A stretch of DNA of 40,107 bases from an uncultured Paenalcaligenes sp. (GTDB taxonomy: Bacteria; Pseudomonadota; Gammaproteobacteria; Burkholderiales; Burkholderiaceae_B), in assembly GCA_947632305.1 (NCBI GenBank), contig CANROS010000007.1, positions 1-40,107 of the forward strand. Direction: 5' to 3'. The first letter of the stretch is position 1. Each line of letters opens with the position of its first letter. The translations under genes and the position numbers were made by a program. This document shows, one piece after another, positions 1-10,200 of the stretch. Below the pieces are notes generated by a model that made no database searches, was not told where the DNA came from, and worked only from the letters and a program-made list of their open reading frames with translations.

Positions 1-315
1 TTCCGCGAAGAGTACAACGGTCGTTACCCATCTGTGTATGCCGCTCAAGCCTATGACGTCATTATGGCTATTGATGCTGCTGTGGCTCAAGTCAATGGGG
101 ATGTCACAGACCGCAAAGCCGTCATAGAGGCACTAAAAGCGGCTGATTATGAGTCCGTACGTGGGCCATTTTCCTATGGTAAAAACAATTTCCCTATTCA
201 GCCTTATTACGTCCGTCAAATCGAGCGTAACGAAGATGGCGTCTTAGCGAACAAACTCATTGGTACGGTGTTTGATTCCTACCAAGACGTGTATGTAGAC
301 GAATGTCAGCTTTAA
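1..315 (+). CDS. ABC transporter periplasmic amino-acid (HAAT-type) binding protein, C-terminal part
   Basis: The reading frame is open from the first base of the window and ends at TAA 313-315, so this is the last 104 residues of a longer protein whose start lies outside. The sequence runs from FREEYNGRYPSVYAAQAYDV through a stretch with PFSYGKNNFPIQPYYV. This is typical of the C-terminal lobe of Leu/Ile/Val-type periplasmic binding proteins (peripla_BP_6 family). It lies 49 bp upstream of livH on the same strand, so it is very probably the substrate receptor of the importer encoded by the next four genes. The true ligand cannot be told from this part; related systems carry branched-chain amino acids, urea, amides or aromatic acids. 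A GTG at 34 could be mistaken for a start but lies within the conserved frame. Confidence 0.85.
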   Translation, partial: FREEYNGRYPSVYAAQAYDVIMAIDAAVAQVNGDVTDRKAVIEALKAADYESVRGPFSYGKNNFPIQPYYVRQIERNEDGVLANKLIGTVFDSYQDVYVDECQL

Positions 316-364
316 TTAGCTCGCAAGTTGTAGGTTTTATACGTATTAAAAGGTTGATAACAGA

Positions 365-1285
365 ATGTCGCTCATATTAGTTACTGAGCAGCTGTTAAAT
401 GGTTTGCAATTTGGGTTGATGTTATTTTTAATTGCTGCAGGGCTGACCTTGGTCTTTGGCATTATGGATATCATGAATCTGGCACATGGGTCCCTGTATA
501 TGGCAGGGGCCTATGTGGCCGCGGAAACTATGCAGCGTACAGGCTCATTTACTCTGGCTGTGCTAATTGCCGTAGGCGTCACAGCTATAGTTGGTATTAT
601 TCTTGAGATAGCGCTGATGCGCCGCTTGGTTGTCCGAGATCATTTGGCTCAAGTGTTAGGTACCTACGCCATTATTTTAATCGCCAATGACATAGTTAAA
701 ATGATTTGGGGCCCGGCTCCCATCATGTTTAATATGCCTGCTGCTCTTTCTGGTCCCCTAGAAATCGTACCCGGCTTTCTTTACCCGGCTTTTAGGCTCA
801 TGATTATTGCAGTGGGTCTGGTTGTGGCTGTGGGTTTATATGCTTTTGTAACGCGAACTCGTGCAGGTGTTTTGGTACGGGCAGGGGCTTCAAATCGTCA
901 AATGGCTACCTTGATGGGGGTCAAGGTTCCGGTGTTGTTCTTAGGGATTTTTACGCTGGGCGCCGCTCTGGCTGCTTTGGCTGGTGCCATGTTAGGGCCT
1001 ATTAATGCCGTTCAAATTGGCATGGGCGAAGAAATCCTAATTTTGGTATTGGTGTGCATTGTCATCGGTGGCATTGGGTCCATTCGTGGGGCTTTTGTTG
1101 GGGCTTTGTTGGTAGGGATGGTCGATACCGCGGGCCGAGCCTTTTTGCCGATGATGTTACGTACGGTATTTCCTGCTGATGTGGCCTCAAGCGTAGGTCC
1201 AACATTGGCTGCAATGTCGATTTATTTATTAATGGCCGTGGTTTTAGTAGTGAAACCAGCCGGATTATTTCCAGCTAGGGGTTAG
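365..1285 (+). CDS. livH: Branched-chain amino acid-type ABC transporter permease LivH
   Basis: A 306-residue, strongly hydrophobic protein with about eight membrane segments, the usual size and profile of LivH. Family hallmarks include GLTLVFGIMDIMNLAHGSLY near residue 27, the RAGVLVRAGASNRQMATLMG cytoplasmic loop (the EAA-like loop that contacts the ATPases) and VLVCIVIGGIGSIRGAFVGA near the C terminus. It pairs with LivM to form the inner-membrane channel. It starts 49 bp after the binding-protein gene, and livM follows after 2 bp, so the genes are one operon. A purine-rich AAAAGG lies about 11 bases upstream of the ATG. Substrate specificity cannot be read from the permease. Confidence 0.93.
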   Translation: MSLILVTEQLLNGLQFGLMLFLIAAGLTLVFGIMDIMNLAHGSLYMAGAYVAAETMQRTGSFTLAVLIAVGVTAIVGIILEIALMRRLVVRDHLAQVLGTYAIILIANDIVKMIWGPAPIMFNMPAALSGPLEIVPGFLYPAFRLMIIAVGLVVAVGLYAFVTRTRAGVLVRAGASNRQMATLMGVKVPVLFLGIFTLGAALAALAGAMLGPINAVQIGMGEEILILVLVCIVIGGIGSIRGAFVGALLVGMVDTAGRAFLPMMLRTVFPADVASSVGPTLAAMSIYLLMAVVLVVKPAGLFPARG

Positions 1286-1287
1286 GC

Positions 1288-2223
1288 ATGACAAAAACAC
1301 GAGTCGGTATTGCTCTTGCATTGGCGTTTCTGATTGCTTTTCCTTTGATCGCACCTCTTTTTGGGTGGGATTTCTATATTTCTTTTGTGCGCCGTATTTT
1401 GATTTTTGCTTTAGCGGCTAGCGCATTAAATTTAGTATTAGGGTATGGGGGCTTAGTGGCCTTAGGCCATGCGGCTTTTTTTGGAGCAGGGGCTTATGCG
1501 GTAGGGATTATGGCAGATGCCAATATCTATGCCGCTTGGATTGTATGGCCTACGGCCATGGTTTTAGCTGCCCTGTTGGCATGCATCACAGGCGCTATTT
1601 CTTTGCGTACTAAAGGGGTGTATTTCATTATGATTACCCTGGCTTTTGCGCAAATGATTTACTACCTTTTCATCTCTCTCAGGCAGTATGGCGGTGAAGA
1701 TGGTATGAACCTTTACGATTACTCCACTTTGCCTGGTATAAACCTAGGCGATGACGTCCAGTTTTACTATGTGGTGTTAGCCATTGTAGTGATTGCTTTT
1801 ATTTTCTTTAAGCGGTTGATGGACTCACGTTTTGGTCATGCATTACGCGGTTCTAAAGAGAACCCCAGTCGTATGCAAGCTTTGGGTTATCCCGTCTATG
1901 GGGTGCAGTTGGTAGCCTATACCCTAAGCGGCGCCTTGATGGGCTTGGCAGGGGCTTTATTAGCCAATCACAACTTGTTTGTTTCTCCTAGCTTAATGCA
2001 TTGGACCCAATCTGCTGACCTCATCATCATGGTCTTGGTAGGGGGGCTGGGGCTGATGTTTGGCGGTGTGGCGGGGGCAGCCGTTTTGTTGGTCCTCGAA
2101 GAAGTCCTCCGTAACTGGACCGAATACTGGCATCTACCTTTAGGGGTGTTGTTGCTGATCGTTGTTTTTGCGGCCCCTCAGGGTTTAGCTGGCTGGTTTG
2201 ACAAGAAAAAGGCTAAAGCATGA
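1288..2223 (+). CDS. livM: Branched-chain amino acid-type ABC transporter permease LivM
   Basis: A 311-residue multi-spanning membrane protein, the second permease of the HAAT importer. Typical LivM features are ALNLVLGYGGLVALGHAAFF (about residues 46-65), the RFGHALRGSKENPSRMQALG coupling loop that docks on LivG/LivF, and IIMVLVGGLGLMFGGVAGAA near the C terminus. Beta-proteobacterial LivM proteins are often about 300-350 residues, shorter than E. coli LivM, so the size is normal. Its stop overlaps the livG start (ATGA, 4 bp), which indicates translational coupling. The C-terminal tail is basic (DKKKAKA). Confidence 0.93.
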   Translation: MTKTRVGIALALAFLIAFPLIAPLFGWDFYISFVRRILIFALAASALNLVLGYGGLVALGHAAFFGAGAYAVGIMADANIYAAWIVWPTAMVLAALLACITGAISLRTKGVYFIMITLAFAQMIYYLFISLRQYGGEDGMNLYDYSTLPGINLGDDVQFYYVVLAIVVIAFIFFKRLMDSRFGHALRGSKENPSRMQALGYPVYGVQLVAYTLSGALMGLAGALLANHNLFVSPSLMHWTQSADLIIMVLVGGLGLMFGGVAGAAVLLVLEEVLRNWTEYWHLPLGVLLLIVVFAAPQGLAGWFDKKKAKA

Positions 2224-3008
2224 CACAATCTACGCTTTCCACTTCGACTCCAGTGGTGTTTCAAGCCCAAAATTTGCATAAACGCTTTGGTGCTTTACAT
2301 GCCACAAATGGAGTATCTATTGAACTGCACAAAGGTGAAATTCATGGTTTGATCGGTCCTAATGGGGCCGGTAAGTCCACGTTAATTCATCTTTTGGCGG
2401 GCACATTACGTCCGGACCAAGGGCAGCTGTTTTTGGCTACAGAAAACATCACGGGGCTCAGAGCGCATCAACGAGTCGCCCAAGGGCTAGCGCGCTCTTT
2501 TCAGGTCACGAATGTTTTTAATGAATATACCGTACTGGAAAATTTGCTCCTAGCTGTACAGGCTGCTACGGATAGTAGTTTTAAGTTTTGGAAATCACGT
2601 GATAGTGAGACGCAGTTGCTTGAGCAGGCGCAGCGTTTGGCCCAAGACTGTGCGATTGATGCCAGTTTATGGCAGAGCCAAGCTAAACATCTACCGCATG
2701 GTGAGCAGCGTAAACTCGAGTTCGCGTTATCTTTAGCGGCGGATCCTGTTGTGATGCTATTGGATGAGCCCATGGCAGGGATGGGGCCGGACGAAAGTTT
2801 ACGTTTGACTGAGTTGATCGAATCCATGCGGGGTAAAACAAGCATGTTGCTCGTAGAGCATGATATGCAAGCGGTATTCAGATTGGCGGATCGTATTTCC
2901 GTTTTGGTGGCAGGGCAGATTATTGCTTCGGGCACGCCAGATGAGATCCGTCATGATGAGTCCGTTAAAAATGCCTATCTAGGCGATGAGTCAACGGAGG
3001 CCGCATGA
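2220..3008 (+). CDS. livG: ABC transporter ATP-binding protein LivG
   Basis: A 262-residue ABC ATPase. It has a Walker A GPNGAGKST at residues 46-54, a signature region LPHGEQRKLE at 158-167 (a common LivG variant of LSGGQ), Walker B VMLLDEPMAGMGP at about 178-190 and the switch histidine in EHD at 213-215. LivG couples ATP hydrolysis to opening of the LivH/LivM channel, together with LivF. Its first 4 bases overlap livM and its last 4 overlap livF, so the three genes are translationally linked. The first dozen residues (TQSTLSTSTPV) are a short polar extension ahead of the conserved FQAQNLHKRFG start; initiation at 2220 is still supported by the coupling overlap. Confidence 0.94.
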   Translation: MTQSTLSTSTPVVFQAQNLHKRFGALHATNGVSIELHKGEIHGLIGPNGAGKSTLIHLLAGTLRPDQGQLFLATENITGLRAHQRVAQGLARSFQVTNVFNEYTVLENLLLAVQAATDSSFKFWKSRDSETQLLEQAQRLAQDCAIDASLWQSQAKHLPHGEQRKLEFALSLAADPVVMLLDEPMAGMGPDESLRLTELIESMRGKTSMLLVEHDMQAVFRLADRISVLVAGQIIASGTPDEIRHDESVKNAYLGDESTEAA

Positions 3009-3712
3009 TTCTGCAGACGGAAAAACTACAAAGTGGTTATGGGGCTAGCCAAGTTTTATTTGGGGTAGATTTAACCATTGAAGCGGGCCAAGTGGTAACC
3101 GTTTTGGGCCGTAATGGCATGGGTAAAAGCACCTTATTAAAAACCATTTTAGGCCTGCTGCCAGTGCGGGGTGGTTCAGTACAATTTGAAAGTCAAAATA
3201 TTAATGGCTGGAGTACGGACAAAATCGCGCGCGCGGGGGTAGCTATAGTGCCCGAAGGCCGCATGTGCTTTCCTAACTTAACGGTTAAAGAACACTTAAC
3301 GGCTTTTGCGGCCCAGCGTAACCCTAAGGCAACGCAGACTTGGACACCGGAAAAGGTGTTTGAGTTCTTTCCCCGTTTGTTAGAGCGTCAAAACAACATG
3401 GGCAACCAGTTGTCAGGCGGGGAGCAGCAAATGCTGGCCATTGGCCGCGCTTTAGTGACAAATCCTAAACTGCTTATTTTGGATGAGGCCTCCGAAGGCC
3501 TTGCCCCCAAAATCCGCGAAGAAATTTGGCAATGTCTAGACGTATTACGTGCCCAAGGTCAAACTATTTTGATTATTGATAAGTACGTAGAGCGCTTAAT
3601 GAAACTGGCTGATCACCACATTATTTTAGAAAAAGGGGTGGTGGTGTGGCAGGGGGACTCCGAAGGGCTAGCAGCAGATCGGAGTCTGTGGGAACGTTAT
3701 TTAGGTGTGTAA
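3005..3712 (+). CDS. livF: ABC transporter ATP-binding protein LivF
   Basis: A 235-residue ABC ATPase with Walker A GRNGMGKST (35-43), Q-loop region IVPEGRMCFPNLTVKEHL (81-98), signature LSGGEQQMLAIGRAL (136-150) and Walker B LLILDEASEGLAP (156-168). After Walker B the protein reads IDKYVERLMKLADHH, the sub-type without a switch histidine that is usual in LivF. Last gene of the importer operon, overlapping livG by 4 bp. A 91-bp space with a strong hairpin separates it from the convergent queH. Confidence 0.93.
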   Translation: MILQTEKLQSGYGASQVLFGVDLTIEAGQVVTVLGRNGMGKSTLLKTILGLLPVRGGSVQFESQNINGWSTDKIARAGVAIVPEGRMCFPNLTVKEHLTAFAAQRNPKATQTWTPEKVFEFFPRLLERQNNMGNQLSGGEQQMLAIGRALVTNPKLLILDEASEGLAPKIREEIWQCLDVLRAQGQTILIIDKYVERLMKLADHHIILEKGVVVWQGDSEGLAADRSLWERYLGV

Positions 3713-3761
3713 CAGACGATCGGGGTCTCGGGCCCTTGCTATCCATGCCTTTATATGAGCG

Positions 3762-3801
3762 ATCCAGGCTCGCGATAGATAGAGTTATCGCGGGTCTGGA
3801 T
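3762..3801. terminator. Strong hairpin between convergent livF and queH
   Basis: The arms 3762-3777 and 3786-3801 pair over 16 positions, 14 Watson-Crick and two G-T wobbles, around an 8-base loop. No run of T follows directly on either strand (TATTATT follows on the plus strand). It sits just after livF and just before the queH stop codon, the right place for transcription to end from both sides. Whether it works as an intrinsic terminator or as an RNA-stabilising end is inference. Confidence 0.5.
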
Positions 3802-3803
3802 TA

Positions 3804-4490
3804 TTATTCCCCGTTTTTCTTAAGGGTGAAGGTGTCGTTCACCCCATAAAATTTCACGCCAATCTCGACACGTGGGCGGCCCTTAGAGGCGCGCCAGTTA
3901 TTGGTGTCACGTAACGAATATACGCAGCCACAGTATTCTTGTTGATAAAACTGCTCTTGTTTGCTGATTTCCAGCATACGCTGCGAACCGCCATCTTTGC
4001 GCCAGTTGTAAGTCCAGTACAGCATGTCTGGATAACGAGCTGCTGCCCGTTCACCGCAACCATTAATTTGATTTAGGTCTTTCCAACGGGAAATAGCCAG
4101 AGAGCTAGAAATGGTGTCAAAGCCATGCTCGTGAGCATAAAGGGCGGTACGTTCAAAACGCATATCAAAACATTCGGTACAACGTATGCCGCGTTCGGGT
4201 TCGTGCTCCATGCCTTTGACTCGTTCGAACCAGTTATCCGCGTCGTAGTCGGCGTCAATAAAGGGAACGTTGTGTTGTTCTGCAAAGCGCATGTTTTCTT
4301 CTTTGCGAATTTCGTATTCGCGTATTGGATGAATATTTGGGTTATAGAAGAAAATCGTGTAATCAATACCAGAGGCCGTCATGGCCTCCATGACTTCGCC
4401 TGAACAGGGCGCGCAACAGGAGTGCAACAGCACTTTTTTGCTGTTGTTGGGAGTGGTCAGTATAGGACGAGTAAATTCTGTGAGTTTCAT
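3804..4490 (-). CDS. queH: Epoxyqueuosine reductase QueH (DUF208)
   Basis: A 228-residue protein with the cysteine pattern of Que[11 protein letters not shown] at residues 23-32 (Cys25, 26, 29), [16 protein letters not shown] at 101-116 (Cys104, 107) and YCGCVYS at 186-192 (Cys187, 189), plus the PP-loop-like FFYNPNIHP at 47-55. QueH carries out the last step of queuosine synthesis, reduction of epoxyqueuosine to queuosine in the tRNA wobble position. It uses an iron-sulfur centre and no cobalamin, unlike QueG. The gene starts 15 bp after glnE ends, so both are probably one transcript. It ends against the hairpin at 3762-3801. The family assignment is firm; the function is taken from characterised relatives. 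Confidence 0.92.
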   Translation of the reverse strand: MKLTEFTRPILTTPNNSKKVLLHSCCAPCSGEVMEAMTASGIDYTIFFYNPNIHPIREYEIRKEENMRFAEQHNVPFIDADYDADNWFERVKGMEHEPERGIRCTECFDMRFERTALYAHEHGFDTISSSLAISRWKDLNQINGCGERAAARYPDMLYWTYNWRKDGGSQRMLEISKQEQFYQQEYCGCVYSLRDTNNWRASKGRPRVEIGVKFYGVNDTFTLKKNGE

Positions 4491-4505
4491 TGTCGTTAAC
4501 TAGAA

Positions 4506-7235
4506 TTAATCCATAATGGCATGCCATAACGCACGGACAGCATCTCGTTCTGTCTGGACTTGCTCTAGGGGCAAGCGTGCGACGGTAGCGCCTTGGAGGC
4601 GTAAATTGTGTTGGGAGCGCCTAAAGGTGCGATAAGCTTGAATGGCTGGCTCGGCCAAAACAGCAGGGATCAAACCGTGCTGGGTAGCAAGACCTAATAA
4701 GGCGATATTACCTAAATTGTTTAATAAGGCAGGATACCGACGAGCATAACACAGCACTAAGTACTGTGTGATGAACTCAATATCCACCATGCCCCCTTTG
4801 TCGTGCTTTATATCAAATAAACCGCTGTGATTAGGGTGGGCATGTAATATTTTAGCGCGCATAGCACAGACGTTATGTTTGAACTCGATGGGGTCGCGCT
4901 CACGCAACAGAATGTCTTGGCGGACTTTTTCAAAACGAGCGCCTAGATCAGGATCGCCTGTGACGAAACGAGCTCGAGTAATGGCTTGATGTTCCCAAGA
5001 CCAGGCTTGCTGACTTTGGTATTTTTCAAAGCCGTCGATGGAAACAGCAATTAAGCCGGCATCTCCATCGGGGCGCAAACGCATATCGACTTCGTAAAGG
5101 CGTCCTGAAGAGGTTAGGGTGGTTAGCCAAGACACCATACGACGCCCTAAGCGTACGTATTTTTCTACCGAGTTCGGATCTGGGTCTTCGTAGAGAAAGA
5201 CCAGATCCAAATCCGAGGCATAACCGAGTTCTTTGCCGCCCAATTTGCCATAGGCGATGACGGCGAAGCGGGGGGTGGTGGGTTCGGGTTGTTGTTGACG
5301 AGGTTGTGCCAAAGGCCAGGTTCTATAGAGCGTTTCCGCCAGAAGTAGATCCGCCAGAGCCGATAGTTGATCGGCTAGACCTTCTACCGTTAACAAACCC
5401 GCTAAGTCTTGAGCCAAAAGCTGGAAGCTGACTTGATGCTGCAAGTCGCGCATTAGATTCATTTGGCGCTCTACATCCGCTTGACCATTGGGTAGCAGGC
5501 AGGCATCTAGCTCAAGTCGAAGTTGTTCGGCCAAATTGAAAAAATCTGGGCTTTCTAATAAGGCATGCCACTGGATTAAGCTGTCCAGAACTAAGGGATA
5601 TTGAGTCAAATAATGCGCCGCCCACGGGCTAGCCCCTGCAATAGCGGCTAAGCGCTGTATGGTTTCAGGGTATTCAAGTAGCAAGGCCAGATACGAGCTG
5701 CGGTTGGAAATATGCTCTAACAAATGGTGGAGTCGTTTATTGGTTTCGAGCGGATCGCTGGTTTGGGCAGCAGCGGTACGTACCAAAGGCAACAACTCAT
5801 TTAAACGAGTCAAACTATAGGCAGGCAAACGCTGAATACGGCTACTGGTTAACAGACGCGTACTTTCTGCTTGGAGCTGTTGCGGATCAGATGGGCTAGT
5901 CGGATCAGGGTCTAGTTTAGTGCTGCGTTTAGGGGTTTTAGATGGCGCTTTTTTATCTACCCCTGCAATTCTAAAGGCATCTTGAAAGCTATGATGGACG
6001 AAGTCACGGTGCTGCTGTAGCTGTGTTTCAAAGTTTGCCGTGCTGAGACCTAAACTATCTGCTAACAGCGCAAGCTGGTTGGGATCGGTCGGCAGCAAGT
6101 GCGTTTGCTCGTCTTCTCTGTATTGTAAAAAATGTTCGGTGCGTCGTAAAAACTCATAGGCAGAGAGCAGGGCTTGGGCTAGTTCGCCATCCATTAGATC
6201 AGCTTGCACTTGGGCGTGAACGGCTTCATGTAAATTTTGTTGTTGTAAAGAAGGCCAGCGTCCGCCACGAATAAGCTGGTTTAGTTGCACCACAAATTCG
6301 ATTTCCCGTATACCGCCATCACCTAGCTTAATGTTGTGCGTGCTTTCTAGGCTATCTTTAGCGATCACTTTGCGCTCCCAGTCTTGGCGAATGCGTTCTC
6401 GCAGTTCACGTAGCGCTGCTAACGCATCAAAATCAAAATATTTTCTATACACAAACGGAATGCGTAGCTGCTCTAAGCGCTCTCTAGAGGTGGTTGGTTC
6501 GCTGTGAGCAAAGGCTTGAAGTGGTAAAATGCGCGCTTTAATCCAAGCGTAGCGTTCCCATTCGCGACCTTGGTGCGTAAAGTATTTTTCTAAGGCATTT
6601 AAGCTCCAGGCCAAAGCGCCGGCATCACCATTAGGACGCAAACGCAAGTCGGTTCTGAAGACGTGCCCCATGGCAGTGTTTTGTGAGAGCAGGGGTAATA
6701 AGCGCTGTGTGAGACGGCCAAAATATTCATGATGACTCCGTGGGCGTGGCCCTTGGGTTTCGCCATCAGCGGCATAGAGGGTAATAAGGTCAATATCGGA
6801 AGAGACATTCAGCTCAGAACCACCCCATTTGCCCATGGCCACAATCAACATTTCCAGAGGGGCTCCGGTTTTAGGATCAAGCGGAACCCCATGAGCTGTG
6901 CTCAGTTCGTGACTGACACATTCGTAAGCTTTACTCACACTCAAATTGGCTAAAAAGCTCATAGCCGTTCCAACTTCGGCTAAACTAGCTTTAGCCTGCA
7001 TATCACGCTCCATCAGAGTAAAAAACACATAGCGTCTTAGTAAGCGTAGTTGGTGCTTAAGCTGATCCGGGTTCGTGGCCGAACCTGTGGGCTGTAGTGC
7101 ATTAAACCAGTCTTGGATGATGGCAGGGGTTAGCTCGAGCTTGGTGTGTTCTGCTAACCAATCCGCCAAATCAGGCGTGGCATTCAGTTGACGCCGCAGC
7201 GCACCAGACCAGTTTAATGTACGTGTTAAATTCAT
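4506..7235 (-). CDS. glnE: Bifunctional glutamine synthetase adenylyltransferase/adenylyl-removing enzyme
   Basis: A 909-residue two-headed nucleotidyltransferase, close to the length of E. coli GlnE. The N-terminal deadenylylation head has MGKWGGSELNVSSDIDL with Asp147 and Asp149. The C-terminal adenylylation head has YGKLGGKELGYASDLDL with the DxD near residue 672. Each head is followed by a helical segment with GGIREIEF or GGMVDIEF. It attaches or removes AMP on glutamine synthetase in response to PII and glutamine, controlling nitrogen assimilation. A low-complexity linker (KKAPSKTPKRSTKLDPDPTS) joins the halves. The start codon is 19 bp from the divergent yhdP start, so promoters for each gene must overlap the other's first codons. 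Confidence 0.95.
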   Translation of the reverse strand: MNLTRTLNWSGALRRQLNATPDLADWLAEHTKLELTPAIIQDWFNALQPTGSATNPDQLKHQLRLLRRYVFFTLMERDMQAKASLAEVGTAMSFLANLSVSKAYECVSHELSTAHGVPLDPKTGAPLEMLIVAMGKWGGSELNVSSDIDLITLYAADGETQGPRPRSHHEYFGRLTQRLLPLLSQNTAMGHVFRTDLRLRPNGDAGALAWSLNALEKYFTHQGREWERYAWIKARILPLQAFAHSEPTTSRERLEQLRIPFVYRKYFDFDALAALRELRERIRQDWERKVIAKDSLESTHNIKLGDGGIREIEFVVQLNQLIRGGRWPSLQQQNLHEAVHAQVQADLMDGELAQALLSAYEFLRRTEHFLQYREDEQTHLLPTDPNQLALLADSLGLSTANFETQLQQHRDFVHHSFQDAFRIAGVDKKAPSKTPKRSTKLDPDPTSPSDPQQLQAESTRLLTSSRIQRLPAYSLTRLNELLPLVRTAAAQTSDPLETNKRLHHLLEHISNRSSYLALLLEYPETIQRLAAIAGASPWAAHYLTQYPLVLDSLIQWHALLESPDFFNLAEQLRLELDACLLPNGQADVERQMNLMRDLQHQVSFQLLAQDLAGLLTVEGLADQLSALADLLLAETLYRTWPLAQPRQQQPEPTTPRFAVIAYGKLGGKELGYASDLDLVFLYEDPDPNSVEKYVRLGRRMVSWLTTLTSSGRLYEVDMRLRPDGDAGLIAVSIDGFEKYQSQQAWSWEHQAITRARFVTGDPDLGARFEKVRQDILLRERDPIEFKHNVCAMRAKILHAHPNHSGLFDIKHDKGGMVDIEFITQYLVLCYARRYPALLNNLGNIALLGLATQHGLIPAVLAEPAIQAYRTFRRSQHNLRLQGATVARLPLEQVQTERDAVRALWHAIMD

Positions 7236-7254
7236 AACTAAATCAAAGAGAAAA

Positions 7255-10200
7255 ATGGGGCCTTTGTTACGTTGGGCAGGGCGTGGACTACTGTGTTTGT
7301 ATGTGGTCCTGATGATTGTAGTACTGGTGTTTCGTTATTGGCTAATACCGAATGTGGATCAGTGGCGTGTACCCATTAGCCAGGCCCTAAGCAACATCAC
7401 ACAAAGCGAAGTGCAAATAGGGGCTATTCAGGCACAATGGCAAGGCTGGTACCCAGAGCTGATTTTGTCTGATGTGTATGTGCACGATCAGCAGGCTCAG
7501 CAACCGCTTCATATCCCTGATCTAACTGCCCATTTCCAGCTTAGCAGTTTACTTAGATCCAAACTGGTTTTTTCTTATTTGCAGATTGATGGCTTGCAGC
7601 TTGGAATACGCCGAGATGCCCAACAGCGTTTGCATATAGCGGGGCAACCTATCGATGCAACGCCTGCTTCTCAAGACTCAAATAGTGGCTTTTTAAGCTG
7701 GCTCGCCCAACAAAAACATTTAGAACTACGTAATGCTACCTTAATTTGGCAAGACGATTGGCGTGATCACGCCCCAATCGCGTTGACCCAGGTACACGGG
7801 GTTTTGCAGCAGAATCAAGATCAAGTGCATTACGAGCTCACAGCCGAATTGCCCGCTGAATTAGGGCAGCAGTTACGCTTACTGGGGCGTTTAGACAGTG
7901 CGGCGCTCTTAGCGGAGCAGCTTAGTGGCTCGATGTATATGCAGTGGCAAGCTTTGGGGGCAGAGGCTTGGCGCAAGTGGCTTGATTTACCAACTGGGTT
8001 GGTAAAAGCTCAGCTAGATAGCCAAATTTGGCTACAGCTGCAAGATAATGAAATCACAGAGGTCACCTTAGATGTGCAGGTGCAAGATGGGCAGTGGGAT
8101 ACCACAGAGTGGGGCCAGCTGAGCGTTAAACAACTACGCGCTTTTGCCCAAGGGCCCTGGCGTAGTTTTAATAATTTTATCGAGCAGCAACCGTTGCAGC
8201 AGCGTCTTGCAAAGGATGCGTTTAGGCTTGAGCTCTATGCGGCTGGAGCGCAGTGGCAAGAGAGTCATTTGTTTATAGAGCCTTGGGTGTTTGATGAAGT
8301 GAGCGTGTTAGCTCAGCATGGTTTAGATCCTTCTGTAGCAGCCTTAGAGTTACAGCGTGCCTTTTTTAAAAATGCAGATTTTGAATTAGACGTAGGGGGG
8401 ACGTGGCAACCCCATGGTACGGATTGGAATTTGGCAGATTGGGATCTGACGGCCCATGCACAGCAGATCCACTTGAATACCATTTATAAATACTTTCCTA
8501 TGCCGGAAATACCTGTTGAGGTGGTGGAGTGGCTACGCACCAGTTTAGTGGCGGGGCGCGTGCCTGAGGCCGTTATGCGTTGGCAGGGGAATTTGGAAAA
8601 CTATCCCTATAACAATGCCGCTGAAGGCCTGTTTTATGTGGGGGGCACCATTGAAGCTGCTGAGGTGGATTATTACCCTGCTTTCGCAGACGAAAAGGGC
8701 TGGCCCAAAGTGGAGCAACTAGAGGGCGCACTGACCCTGCGCGGTAATCAGCTCTGGATCCAACAGGCTCACGGTGTGATTAAACCCAATAAAAAAGACG
8801 CCGTGCAAGCTCAAGACCTGTATCTGGAGGTGGATGACTTTGCGGCAGATGAGCCTAGGTTGCGATTATCAGCGCAAACACATGGGTCTGCTCAAGCCTA
8901 TTTGGACTTAATGACACATAGTGATTTAGGGGCTTTGTTGGATCATACCTTTACGGATAGTACCGCCACAGGCAATTGGCAAGTGCCCCTGCAGTTAACT
9001 GTGAATTTAGAGCGAGGTGAAGACATTCAGGTGGCGGGTCAAATTGATTTTGATCGTAATACCGTGGTGCTTTTACCTGAGCTACCCCCTTTAGAGCAAG
9101 TTCAAGGTAGCTTGCTCTTTACTGAACAAGGCGCAGAGGCGCAACAACTGAACGCAAACTGGTTGGGCGGGCCAGTCAGCTTGAGCCAGAAAATTGGTTT
9201 GGCTGAGCAAGCCTTGGATTTGAAAGGGCACCTAAGTGTGGTTGCCTTAGCGCAGTATTTTGATTTAGAGGGGCTAAATCTCTATGCTCAGGGGATAATT
9301 CCTTACCAGGCTAAAGTTGGGTTAGATCAAAACTTGCAGTTTTTTGTTAGTGGGCAAAGCAGTCTGAACGGGATGAGCTTGCATCTGCCCGAGCCATTAC
9401 ATAAAAAAACAGAGCAAAACCTACCTTTGACGTTACGTTGGTCCGCCGCTAATGCCGAGCAGTATGAGCTGAGCGTACGGGTAGCACCCCACTTGCAGTT
9501 ACGTTTACTTGAAAACCCGCAGCCCAGCTCTTGGTTTGAAAAGGGCTATTTGACTTGGCAACGCCAAGCCCCAGCTCAGGCGTCTTGGCCGTCTGGGCTC
9601 TGGGTGGATATAGAGCAGAGTCAACTGGATTTAGATCAATGGCAGCAAGTCTTTGATAGTTTTGAGACTAAAAAAGACGCAGATTCAAGTGTGCCACTTA
9701 TTCCCTTGCGCAGTCTGCGTATTAAAGCGGATGAGGCGTATGGACTGAATGGGGTGTTAAATCAGCTGACGTACACTGCGCAGCAAACTCAGCCGCAACA
9801 GTGGCGTACCGATATCAGTTCGGAACAGGTAGCAGGCACGGTGCAATGGCAAGAAAATAAACAAGGTCAGGTGACAGGCACAGTGCAGGCTGAGTTTCAG
9901 CGAGTGCATTGGCAGCCTAGAAAACAAGCGTCTTCGGCGCTAGTGAAAGCCGATAATGACAAGGATTTTAAGCTGGATTTGGCAGATTTAGACCTGAGCA
10001 TTGCTGATTTTAAATATGATGCTTGGCAACTGGGAAGTTTAACAGGCACAGGGCGGCGCTCTACCGAAGAGACTGCCGTCTGGGAAATTCCTGATTTGCA
10101 GTTGCAAACGCCGCATGGTGCTTTGCATGCTCAAGGCCGTTGGCGTCTAGAAGGCCCTGATAGGGGATTACGGTTACAAGCCGATTTGCACAGTGCCTCT

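Noticed and set aside
2501-2935. Minus-strand 144-codon frame inside livG
   Set aside because: Fully antisense to a well-supported ATPase; Ser/Lys-rich composition typical of a shadow frame.
3646-3849. Small plus-strand reading frame over the livF end and the hairpin
   Set aside because: It overlaps livF in another frame and runs through the hairpin and the end of queH; no recognisable protein features.
4125-4403. Plus-strand frame opposite queH
   Set aside because: Antisense to the conserved cysteine motifs of QueH, no independent support.
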